Shown here in pieces: positions 39,736-46,905 of a stretch of DNA of 64,000 bases. The notes below the pieces were generated by a model. It was not told the DNA's origin. It saw only the letters and a list, made by a program, of their open reading frames with translations, and ran no database searches. The first letter of the stretch is position 1. Each line of letters begins with the position of its first letter. The position numbers and the translations under genes were made by a program. Where the stretch lies: positions 434,001 through 498,000 of the forward strand of contig BMVA01000003.1 of assembly GCA_014650475.1 (NCBI GenBank). Direction: 5' to 3'. The stretch comes from Streptomyces albogriseolus (GTDB lineage: Bacteria; Actinomycetota; Actinomycetes; Streptomycetales; Streptomycetaceae).

Positions 39736-40832
39736 GTGAGCGACGGAGGGGGCTGGGTCGTGGGCTCGGAGCGCTGATCCCCGCTGCCCCGACAGAGAAG
39801 ACGGTGCCGCCGGCCGGATTGGGCGGGACGGCCTCCCCGTCGCCCGCAGCGGTCCCGGTACTGCCGAACGAGCGTGGAGTGGCGGCCGCGAAGGTGGCCA
39901 CGCTGTCCTCTGTTTCACGTGAAACGGAGGACACCGCGGCGGCGAGCCCCTCGGTGCCGTCCGCGCCGGTGGGCGCTCACTTCGCCGAGATCCCCCTCGA
40001 CGCCATCACGCCGAATCCGCGGCAGCCCCGTGAGGTCTTTGACGAGGACGCCTTGGCCGAGCTGATCACCTCCATCAAGGAGGTCGGTCTGCTCCAGCCG
40101 GTCGTCGTACGGCAGGTGGGCGGCGGCCGCTACGAGCTCATCATGGGTGAGCGCCGCTGGCGTGCCTGCCGCGAGGCCGGCCTCGACGCCATCCCGGCCA
40201 TCGTGCGCGCCACGGAGGACGAGAAGCTCCTCCTGGACGCGCTGCTGGAGAACCTGCACCGTGCGCAACTGAATCCGCTGGAAGAGGCCGCCGCCTACGA
40301 CCAGCTGCTCAAGGACTTCAACTGCACGCACGACCAGCTGGCCGACCGCATCGGCCGGTCCCGTCCCCAGGTGTCCAACACCCTGCGTCTGCTGAAGCTG
40401 TCCCCGACCGTGCAGCGTCGCGTGGCCGCCGGAGTGCTGTCCGCCGGACATGCCCGTGCTCTGCTCTCCGTGGAGGACTCCGAGGAGCAGGACCGGCTGG
40501 CTCACCGCATCGTGGCTGAGGGCCTCTCGGTGCGAGCCGTCGAAGAGATCGTGACCCTGATGGGCTCGCGGCCGCAGAAGGCTCAGCGCTCCAAGGGACC
40601 GCGCGCGGGCGCCCGGGTGTCCCCGGCTCTGTCCGACCTGGCGACGCGGCTCTCGGACCGCTTCGAGACGCGGGTGAAGGTCGACCTCGGCCAGAAGAAG
40701 GGCAAGATCACCGTCGAGTTCGCCTCGATGGAGGACCTTGAGCGCATCCTCGGCACCCTCGCCCCTGGAGAGGGCCCGGTGCTCCAGAAGAGCCTGGTGG
40801 ACGAGGACGACGCCGAAGAGACCGATTCCTGA
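39732..40832 (+). CDS. parB: Chromosome partitioning protein ParB
   Basis: 366-residue CTP-dependent DNA clamp that loads at parS and spreads. The N terminus ([16 protein letters not shown]) has the ParA-stimulating basic motif. The CTP-binding patch GERRWRAC, the [23 protein letters not shown] and a C-terminal dimer domain follow. GTG start overlaps the parA stop (GTGA). Contains a parS itself at codon 61. A strong hairpin follows the stop. Confidence 0.97.
   Translation: MSERRRGLGRGLGALIPAAPTEKTVPPAGLGGTASPSPAAVPVLPNERGVAAAKVATLSSVSRETEDTAAASPSVPSAPVGAHFAEIPLDAITPNPRQPREVFDEDALAELITSIKEVGLLQPVVVRQVGGGRYELIMGERRWRACREAGLDAIPAIVRATEDEKLLLDALLENLHRAQLNPLEEAAAYDQLLKDFNCTHDQLADRIGRSRPQVSNTLRLLKLSPTVQRRVAAGVLSAGHARALLSVEDSEEQDRLAHRIVAEGLSVRAVEEIVTLMGSRPQKAQRSKGPRAGARVSPALSDLATRLSDRFETRVKVDLGQKKGKITVEFASMEDLERILGTLAPGEGPVLQKSLVDEDDAEETDS
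39912..39925. promoter_or_regulatory. parS site inside parB
   Basis: Perfect GTTTCACGTGAAAC at parB codons 61-65, read as VSRET. Confidence 0.92.
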
Positions 40833-41150
40833 GAAGTCGCTCCCCTCGGCCTGAGAACCGGTCAGGGCGGATCGTGTCCGGTGTCTACCGGAACACGGTC
40901 CGCCCTTTGCCTTGTGGCGGTATCGGGGGAATCGCTTCCTGGATACGATGCGTTCGTAGAGAGCGCATCCACCCGGCACCACCTCTGAGAGCTAGGCAGG
41001 GGCCATGCGAATGACGAGCCGCACCGGACTGATGAGCGCGGGGCTGGGGGTGGGCGTCGTCAGCGGCTTCATCGGCAGCCTGCTCAGAGAACGGAGTGCT
41101 CTGACCGCCGCCCGTGTGGCAGCGGGTGAAGGAAGCGAGGAACAGCCTTC
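40833..41150. other. parB-acetyltransferase gap
   Basis: 318 bases. The first part holds the parB terminator. A short ORF from ATG 41005 overlaps the acetyltransferase start out of frame; its first ~30 codons look membrane-like (LGVGVVSGFIGSLL) but the rest reads as frame noise. Its status is open. Nothing else recognised. Confidence 0.4.
40864..40906 (+). terminator. Terminator of parAB
   Basis: 14 paired bases starting AGGGCGGA / TCCGCCCT with one G-U, then a bulged CCGG stem and TGTCTA loop; TTTGCC follows. 31 bases past the parB stop. Confidence 0.85.
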
Positions 41151-41768
41151 ATGGGCCGTCGGCTCGTACCGCTCACGCTGGACAACCTTCCGGACCTCCC
41201 CCAGCGCTGCCGCTCATGCGTCTTCTGGGAGCTCGACCCCGTCAGCGGCGAAGCAGCGATAAAGGCGGGCACCGCAGCGCTCGAGAAGGAGTCCTGGATC
41301 TCGGCCGTCCTGCTCGACTGGGGCTCCTGCGGACGCGTGGTCTACGTGGACGAGGTCCCCGTCGGCTACGTCCTCTACGCGCCCCCCGCCTATGTGCCGC
41401 GCTCCATGGCGTTCCCCACCAGCCCGGTGTCTCCCGACGCGGTGCAGCTGATGACCGCCTTCATCCTGCCCGACTACCAGGGACAGGGACTCGGCCGCGT
41501 CATGGTGCAGACGGTGGCGAAAGATCTGCTGCGCCGGGGGTTCAAGGCGATCGAGGCCTTCGGCGACGCCCGGTGGAAGGAGCCGGCCTGTGTGCTGCCC
41601 GCGGACCATCTGCTCGCCGTGGGCTTCAAGACAGTCCGCCAGCATCCCGCCCACCCCCGGCTGCGTCTGGAACTGAGGTCGACACTCTCCTGGAAGGAAG
41701 ACGTGGAGATGGCACTCGACCGGCTGCTGGGTGCGGTGCAGAAGGAGCCGGCCCTGCGTCCGCTCTGA
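41151..41768 (+). CDS. GNAT-family acetyltransferase
   Basis: 205 residues with a central GNAT core: acetyl-CoA loop DYQGQGLGRVMV preceded by strand QLMTAFILP. The N-terminal part is family-specific (RCRSCVFWELDP), with a CxxC. The same gene follows parB at the origin of many actinobacteria, including M. tuberculosis (Rv3916). Substrate unknown. In mycobacteria a cwlM gene separates this gene from trxA; no amidase gene is present here. Confidence 0.88.
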   Translation: MGRRLVPLTLDNLPDLPQRCRSCVFWELDPVSGEAAIKAGTAALEKESWISAVLLDWGSCGRVVYVDEVPVGYVLYAPPAYVPRSMAFPTSPVSPDAVQLMTAFILPDYQGQGLGRVMVQTVAKDLLRRGFKAIEAFGDARWKEPACVLPADHLLAVGFKTVRQHPAHPRLRLELRSTLSWKEDVEMALDRLLGAVQKEPALRPL

Positions 41769-41776
41769 TCCCGCTC

Positions 41777-41816
41777 ACACGAATGGGCCGACCCAAGAGG
41801 GTCGGCCCATTCGTGT
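41777..41816. terminator. Perfect 18-bp bidirectional terminator
   Basis: 18-base perfect arms (41777-41794 and 41799-41816, core GGGCCGACCC / GGGTCGGCCC) around AAGA, between the ends of the acetyltransferase and trxA genes. It runs into the parS site. Confidence 0.88.
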
Positions 41817-41828
41817 TTCACGTGAAAC
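41815..41828. promoter_or_regulatory. parS site beside the trxA terminator
   Basis: Perfect GTTTCACGTGAAAC sharing two bases with the preceding hairpin. Confidence 0.92.
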
Positions 41829-41857
41829 ATGCACCGCCGTGGAGGCGGCCCACCGCT

Positions 41858-42190
41858 TTACTCGGCGATGAAGTCCTCGAGGTCGCGCACGATCGCGGCC
41901 TTAGGCTTGGCGCCGACGATGGTCTTGGCGACCTCGCCGCCCTGGTAGACGTTCAGGGTCGGGATGGACATGACGCCGTACTTGGCGGCCGTGCCCGGGT
42001 TCTCGTCGATGTTGAGCTTGACGACCTCGATCTTGTCTCCGTACTCGGCGGCGATGGCCTCGAGGGACGGAGCGATCTGACGGCACGGACCGCACCAGGC
42101 AGCCCAGAAGTCCACCAGGACAGGCTTGTCGCTCTTCAGGACGTCCTGCTCGAAGGAGTCGTCGGTCACGTTCTTCAGGGTGCCGGCCAC
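41858..42190 (-). CDS. trxA: Thioredoxin
   Basis: 110 residues, single thioredoxin fold. Active site WCGPC with Cys33 and Cys36; cis-Pro in SIPTLNVYQGG. It reduces cytoplasmic disulfides using electrons from TrxB. GTG start has AAGGAG six bases upstream. Lies 37 bases downstream of trxB, so cotranscribed. Confidence 0.97.
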   Translation of the reverse strand: MAGTLKNVTDDSFEQDVLKSDKPVLVDFWAAWCGPCRQIAPSLEAIAAEYGDKIEVVKLNIDENPGTAAKYGVMSIPTLNVYQGGEVAKTIVGAKPKAAIVRDLEDFIAE

Positions 42191-42227
42191 AGCGGGCTCC
42201 TTAATCGTTGGTGCGTGGGGAGAGGGG

Positions 42228-43196
42228 TCAGACAGTGGTCTTCTCGGGCTCGGCCTTGTCCTCGTCGGCGAGAGCGGCGAGGAAACGCTCCGCGTCGAGG
42301 GCCGCCGAGCAGCCGGTACCGGCCGCGGTGATCGCCTGGCGATAGGTGTGGTCCACCACGTCACCGGCCGCGAAAACGCCCGTGACGTTGGTGCGCGTCG
42401 AGGGCGCGTCGACCTTCAGGTAGCCCTCCTCGTCCAGCTCGAGCTGGCCCTTGAAGAGCTCGGTGCGCGGGTCGTGACCGATCGCGATGAACAGGCCGGT
42501 CACCGCCAGGTCGGAGAGTTCACCCGTCTTGACGTTGCGCAGCTTGAGACCCGAGAGCTTCTGGTCGCCCTGAACCTCCGCGACCTCGCTGTCCCAGACG
42601 AACGAGATCTTCGGGTCGGCGAAAGCGCGCTCCTGCATTGCCTTGGAGGCGCGCAGGGTGTCCCGGCGGTGGACGATCGTCACGGACTTGGCGAAGCGCG
42701 ACAGGAAGGTCGCCTCCTCCATGGCGGTGTCACCGCCGCCGATGACCGCGATGTCCTGGTCCTTGAAGAAGAAGCCGTCACAGGTGGCGCACCACGAGAC
42801 GCCGCGACCGGAGAGGGCGTCCTCATTCGGCAGCCCGAGCTTGCGGTGCTGCGAACCGGTCGTGACGATCACGGCCTTCGCCTGGTGGACCGTGCCGGCG
42901 GTGTCCGTGACGGTCTTGATCTCACCGGTCAGGTCGACGGCCACGACGTCGTCCGGAACGAGTTCGGCGCCGAAGCGCTCCGCCTGGGCCCTCATGTTGT
43001 CCATGAGCTCGGGACCCATGATGCCGTCCTGGAAACCGGGGAAGTTCTCCACCTCGGTGGTGTTCATCAGTGCACCGCCGGCGGTGACAGCGCCCTCGAA
43101 CACCAGGGGCTTCAGCGACGCGCGGGCAGTGTAGAGCGCCGCCGTGTAGCCGGCGGGCCCCGAGCCGATGATGATCACGTTACGGACGTCGCTCAC
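42228..43196 (-). CDS. trxB: Thioredoxin reductase
   Basis: 322-residue FAD/NADPH flavoenzyme. FAD-binding [13 protein letters not shown] at the N terminus, redox-active CATC (Cys136, Cys139), NADPH-binding [13 protein letters not shown] and C-terminal [16 protein letters not shown]. Recycles thioredoxin. GTG start. A SigR-type promoter lies 73 bases upstream, as known for trxBA of S. coelicolor. Confidence 0.98.
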   Translation of the reverse strand: MSDVRNVIIIGSGPAGYTAALYTARASLKPLVFEGAVTAGGALMNTTEVENFPGFQDGIMGPELMDNMRAQAERFGAELVPDDVVAVDLTGEIKTVTDTAGTVHQAKAVIVTTGSQHRKLGLPNEDALSGRGVSWCATCDGFFFKDQDIAVIGGGDTAMEEATFLSRFAKSVTIVHRRDTLRASKAMQERAFADPKISFVWDSEVAEVQGDQKLSGLKLRNVKTGELSDLAVTGLFIAIGHDPRTELFKGQLELDEEGYLKVDAPSTRTNVTGVFAAGDVVDHTYRQAITAAGTGCSAALDAERFLAALADEDKAEPEKTTV

Positions 43197-43268
43197 GGCT
43201 GAATTCCTCGTCTCTGGTCTGGCATCGTTCGACCGGTGGGAGCCTCTTTCGGAACTCTCACCCCACCC

Positions 43269-43295
43269 AACGGATCCTAAGGGGCCCGCATTCCC
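43269..43295 (-). promoter_or_regulatory. SigR-type promoter of trxBA
   Basis: On the minus strand GGGAAT (43290-43295), an exact 18-base spacer, then GTT (43269-43271), matching the GGAAT-N18-GTT consensus of the disulfide-stress sigma factor SigR. The thioredoxin operon is a classic SigR target in Streptomyces. Confidence 0.85.
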
Positions 43296-43391
43296 GCCGT
43301 GCCCGGGCACACGCAGACGGTGCTCCGACGGGCAGGCTGGGGCCACACACCGTACGGGATACCACGCGGAGCGAAGACCACGCGTGTGCGG

Positions 43392-44312
43392 TCAGCGCGC
43401 GTAGGAGTGCTCCAGCAGAACCTTCGCGGTCGTGGACGGAGAGGTGTTCTCCACGCAGGTCGCGTCGACGATGTAGGCGGTGACCCGTGTGACGTCCGAG
43501 GCGTCGGGCAGCACCACGAGCAGAGCCGCCTTGCCCTGATAGACACCCTGCTCGGCGGCCAGGGCGGCGTCGTTGCGGCCGATGCCCTCCTGGACGCATT
43601 CCGGGACCGCGGGCGCCGTCAGCACCCTGGGGTTCGCTCCGGAGGAATCCGACTCCAAGCCGAAGGTATGAGGGGAGCGCGCTCCCTTGTCCTGCTCGGG
43701 GTTGCGTGCGAGGAGATCGTTGACCTGCTTCTCCAGCTTCCCCTCGGAGAAGGTGTCCGCAGCGGTCGTCGTCCGCTGCTCGGCGTCCGGGCCTCCGCCG
43801 CCGTTCAGCGACGACAGCACCACGGAGCCGAGGCCGAGAGCGGCCACGGCGAACGCGGCCCCGAGGACGGCGGCCCGGCGGCTCCTGGCCCTCAGACGCG
43901 GCTTGCGGCCCGGCCCCGTGGTCGAGGAGCGGGGGCGGCCGGCAGGGCGGTCGGAGGAGGGCGCCGATGTCTCACGTGAAACATGAAGCGGTGCGCCGTC
44001 GGCGGCCGCCGTTCCGGCGGTGACGTTCTCGTCCTCGCCGTCGGTCACGGGTGCGGTGGCGTGCAGCAGGGCCTCGGCGGCCAGCGCCGCGTCGATGCGC
44101 CCCGCGACGTCCGCCGGCATCCGCGGCGGGCCCGGGACCGTGCCGAGCAGTCCCCTGATGTCCTCCAAGGAGGCGTGGACGTCGGCACAGAGCTCGCACC
44201 GGTCCAGGTGCCTGCGGACGGCGTCCCTGCGGTCCGCCGGGAGGAGACCCTCGGTGAGGTCGGAGATCTCCGCGACGTCCGGGTGCTCCGCCTTGTCGTT
44301 CGTCGACGTCAC
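43392..44312 (-). CDS. Transmembrane anti-sigma factor partner of SigM
   Basis: 306 residues. The zinc-binding anti-sigma motif His-x3-Cys-x2-Cys is at His35, Cys39 and Cys42 (HLDRCELC). One membrane helix (~147-168) separates the cytoplasmic part from an external domain (~170-306) that ends near a conserved Cys pair. GTG start overlaps the sigM stop by four bases, the usual coupling of an ECF sigma factor with its inhibitor. In mycobacteria the same position holds rsmA. A near-perfect parS lies in the coding region. Confidence 0.88.
   Translation of the reverse strand: MTSTNDKAEHPDVAEISDLTEGLLPADRRDAVRRHLDRCELCADVHASLEDIRGLLGTVPGPPRMPADVAGRIDAALAAEALLHATAPVTDGEDENVTAGTAAADGAPLHVSRETSAPSSDRPAGRPRSSTTGPGRKPRLRARSRRAAVLGAAFAVAALGLGSVVLSSLNGGGGPDAEQRTTTAADTFSEGKLEKQVNDLLARNPEQDKGARSPHTFGLESDSSGANPRVLTAPAVPECVQEGIGRNDAALAAEQGVYQGKAALLVVLPDASDVTRVTAYIVDATCVENTSPSTTAKVLLEHSYAR
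43969..43982. promoter_or_regulatory. parS-like site inside the anti-sigma gene
   Basis: GTCTCACGTGAAAC, one mismatch to parS; on the minus strand it is read as VSRET. Confidence 0.6.
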
Positions 44313-45034
44313 GCTCGCCCACCTCCGCCCTTCACTGCAGCCGGGTCGTTCGATCCTGTGTCGGGTGGGTCCGGTTGCCGTGGACCCGCTGCGGGTGGGA
44401 CGGATGTCTTCCCTTTCCGGTTCCGTCCCCCGCCTCTGTGCTCCTCCTCACCGGTGCCTCCCGGGCGCAGATGGGTGAGCAGGGGCAGGAGTCTCGCGCG
44501 GCCCCGGGCACACCGGCTCTTGACCGTGCCGGTGGGCACGTCGAGGACGCGGGCCGCCTCGGCGACCGGGTAGCCCTGCATGTCCACCAGGACGAGCGCG
44601 GCCCGCTGGTCGGGCGGGAGGGTGCCCATCGCCTCGATGAGCTGCCGGTGCAGATCGTTGCGCTCCGCGGGCGCCGAGGCGGACTCGTGCGGCTCGAGCA
44701 GCTGCTCCAGACGCTCGGTGTCGTCCACCGGCGCGGTCTTCCGGGATGCGGCCTTGCGGGCACGGTCCAGGCAGGCGTTCACCGTGATGCGGTGCAGCCA
44801 CGTCGTGACGGCCGACTGACCGCGGAAGGTGTGGGCGGCCCGGTAGGCGGAGATGAGGGCGTCCTGGACGGCGTCAGCGGCTTCCTCGCGGTCCCCCAGC
44901 GTCCGGAGGGCCACGGCCCAGAGCCGGTCGCGGTGCCGCCGCACGATCTCGCCGAAGGCGTCGGCGTCGCCCTCGACGTGCCGGGCGAGCAGATCCTGAT
45001 CGCTCACTCCGTCGTACACGGCGCCGTCCGCCAT
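44309..45034 (-). CDS. sigM: ECF RNA polymerase sigma factor SigM
   Basis: 241 residues. Sigma region 2 spans ~18-85 (DAFGEIVRRHRDRLWAVALRTLG; TFRGQSAVTTWLHRI) and region 4 ~125-185 (LPPDQRAALVLVDMQGYPVAEAARVL; GTVKSRCARGRARL). A Pro/Gly-rich tail of ~50 residues follows. The order pseudokinase-sigM-anti-sigma-trxB-trxA matches the mycobacterial murJ-sigM-rsmA-trxB2-trxC locus, supporting the name. The ATG is 28 bases from the pseudokinase stop. Confidence 0.92.
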   Translation of the reverse strand: MADGAVYDGVSDQDLLARHVEGDADAFGEIVRRHRDRLWAVALRTLGDREEAADAVQDALISAYRAAHTFRGQSAVTTWLHRITVNACLDRARKAASRKTAPVDDTERLEQLLEPHESASAPAERNDLHRQLIEAMGTLPPDQRAALVLVDMQGYPVAEAARVLDVPTGTVKSRCARGRARLLPLLTHLRPGGTGEEEHRGGGRNRKGKTSVPPAAGPRQPDPPDTGSNDPAAVKGGGGRA

Positions 45035-45062
45035 CGGATCCCCTCCCTCGACGCAGCCGGCC

Positions 45063-46763
45063 TCAGCTGGTCACCTTGATGTCCGTGACTCGGCCACGCC
45101 ACTGGCCGTCGTCGGCCTGCATGGGCAGCTCGGTCAGCCAGACCAGGAGGTAACGGGTCTTCACCGTGCCCTTGGGCGCGAGGGAGACCGTGGTGCCCGA
45201 TCCCTCGGCGACCTTGCTGTACGAGTCGAAGGAGGTCGGCCGGGACTCCGCGTCCCCGGGCGCGGCACGGAGCTCGACGGACGTGCTGCCGATGAAGGTG
45301 ACGGTGACCTTGCCGACGTCCTGGCTCTTGCCGAGGTCGACGACGACTCCCACGCCCGGCTTCAGCCGGCCGAAGTCGGAGCTCGCGTAGTAGCTGGTCT
45401 GCCAGTAGCTCTCCGGATCGCCGTCCAGGACCTTGGGCAGGTTCTCCGGGTACTCGGACCCGTCCGAGCCGAAGGGGTCGAAGTCGTGCAGCTCCGAGAT
45501 GGCGATCGGCTTGCCGCGTACCGGCTTCTGGGCCTTCTTGTCGTCACCGTTCGTCGTCTGGGTGTTGCTGGTGTCGTCGCCCTTGCCGCCCTGGTCCATG
45601 AGGGCGTCCGCGAGCTGCCAACTGCCCAGGCCCAGAGCGGCGATCAGCAGCGCCGAGACGGCCCACTTCAGGGCCTTGCCCGTGCGGCTGTGCAGGGGCG
45701 GAGGAGGCACCGGCGTCGGCTGGGTGGCATGGGCAGGAGTGGCGGGGCGCCCGTAGGAACCCTGCTGGTACGTGGTGCGCTGGTAGTCCGGCGGGGCGGT
45801 GAAGGCGGGCTCCGGCGGCCGGATGCGGGGCATCTCGCCGATCGCCTTCACCAGCTCCTCAGGAGTGGTGCACGGCGACTCGTGGCGGGAGGCGGTGGCG
45901 CCGTCGTTGGCGAGTGCGCGCATGGCCAGTTCGGACAGACCGCGGTGGACGCCGGCCCGGACCTGGTCGGGCGGGATCAGACCGATGTCCTTCGGCAGAC
46001 CTGACATGCCGTAGGCGTCGCTCTCGTACGGCCAGCGCTGGGTCAGCGCCGCGTACAGGAGGGCGCCGATCGACTCGGTGTCCGTGCGCTGCGGGGTGTC
46101 CGAGCTGACGCCGCGCAGCGCGGCGTTGACGGCGAGACCGCGGATGCGCCACTGGCCGGTCGAGGTGCGCAGGACGGCGGTGGGATTGAGGCGCAGATGG
46201 GCGAGGCCCTCACGGTGGGCCGCCGCCATGGCGCTCGAGACCTGACTGACCATCTGGTAGGCGTCGTACACCTCCAGCGGGCCGGAGGCGAGAAGGGTGG
46301 TCAGCTCGGTGGCGTCGGGCAGCCACTCGTGGACGACGTAGACGAGGTCGTTCTCCTCGACGGCGTCGAGGACCTGGACGAAGCGCGGATCGCCCAGCAG
46401 GGCCGAGGAGCGGGCCGCCGCCAGCACGGACCGGGCACGCGAGTGGTCCGCGGGCAGGACGTGCACGCCGACGGCACGGCGGAGCTTCTCGTCCACGGCA
46501 CGCCAACTGCTGAATCCGTCCAGACGGGTGACGCACTCCTCGAGGCGGTAGCGTCTGGCTAGCTTGTGGCCGCTGTGCAGCTCCGGTGGCGAGGTCGTCG
46601 CGGGACCCTCGGTCCCGGTGCTCTCCTGTGCCTCGTCGTTGTCCGTGTCCCGCTCCCGGTTCTTGGCCACCCCGTCGGCCGTGGACTGGTCCGCCTCCGC
46701 GGTCAGCGACTGCTCGCCGCTGTCGTCTGCCACGTCGACGGCAGCTGTGCTCCGTTCCGCCAC
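45063..46763 (-). CDS. Transmembrane pseudokinase beside murJ
   Basis: 566 residues. A polar acidic N terminus (~1-60) precedes a kinase-like fold (~65-310). The catalytic loop reads AHLRLNPTAV where active kinases have HRDIKPANV, and no DFG is seen (IRGLAVNAAL), so it should be inactive. One helix (~363-388) leads to an external discoidin-like beta domain (~420-566: VLDGDPESYWQTSYY, GVGVVVDLGKSQDVGKVTV). In mycobacteria the same modules are fused to the C terminus of MurJ; there the phosphorylated pseudokinase recruits FhaA to restrain wall synthesis. GTG 46763 was preferred over ATG 46784. Confidence 0.88.
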   Translation of the reverse strand: MAERSTAAVDVADDSGEQSLTAEADQSTADGVAKNRERDTDNDEAQESTGTEGPATTSPPELHSGHKLARRYRLEECVTRLDGFSSWRAVDEKLRRAVGVHVLPADHSRARSVLAAARSSALLGDPRFVQVLDAVEENDLVYVVHEWLPDATELTTLLASGPLEVYDAYQMVSQVSSAMAAAHREGLAHLRLNPTAVLRTSTGQWRIRGLAVNAALRGVSSDTPQRTDTESIGALLYAALTQRWPYESDAYGMSGLPKDIGLIPPDQVRAGVHRGLSELAMRALANDGATASRHESPCTTPEELVKAIGEMPRIRPPEPAFTAPPDYQRTTYQQGSYGRPATPAHATQPTPVPPPPLHSRTGKALKWAVSALLIAALGLGSWQLADALMDQGGKGDDTSNTQTTNGDDKKAQKPVRGKPIAISELHDFDPFGSDGSEYPENLPKVLDGDPESYWQTSYYASSDFGRLKPGVGVVVDLGKSQDVGKVTVTFIGSTSVELRAAPGDAESRPTSFDSYSKVAEGSGTTVSLAPKGTVKTRYLLVWLTELPMQADDGQWRGRVTDIKVTS

Positions 46764-46905
46764 CGTCGTTCCCTGCCTCCCCATCCATTGCGCGCCGGCC
46801 CGGCGTCCGTCGCGCGCAGTCCGACGCCGAACCCAATTGTGCCCACAGTCCGCCGCTATGCACGACACGCGGGGGCCGATGATGGTTGTGCGCCTACCCC
46901 CGGCC

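Noticed and set aside
41005..41262. Possible 85-codon gene between parB and the acetyltransferase
   Set aside because: The first ~30 residues look like a membrane helix, but it overlaps the acetyltransferase by 112 bases and the overlap reads as frame noise; kept only as a note in the intergenic entry.
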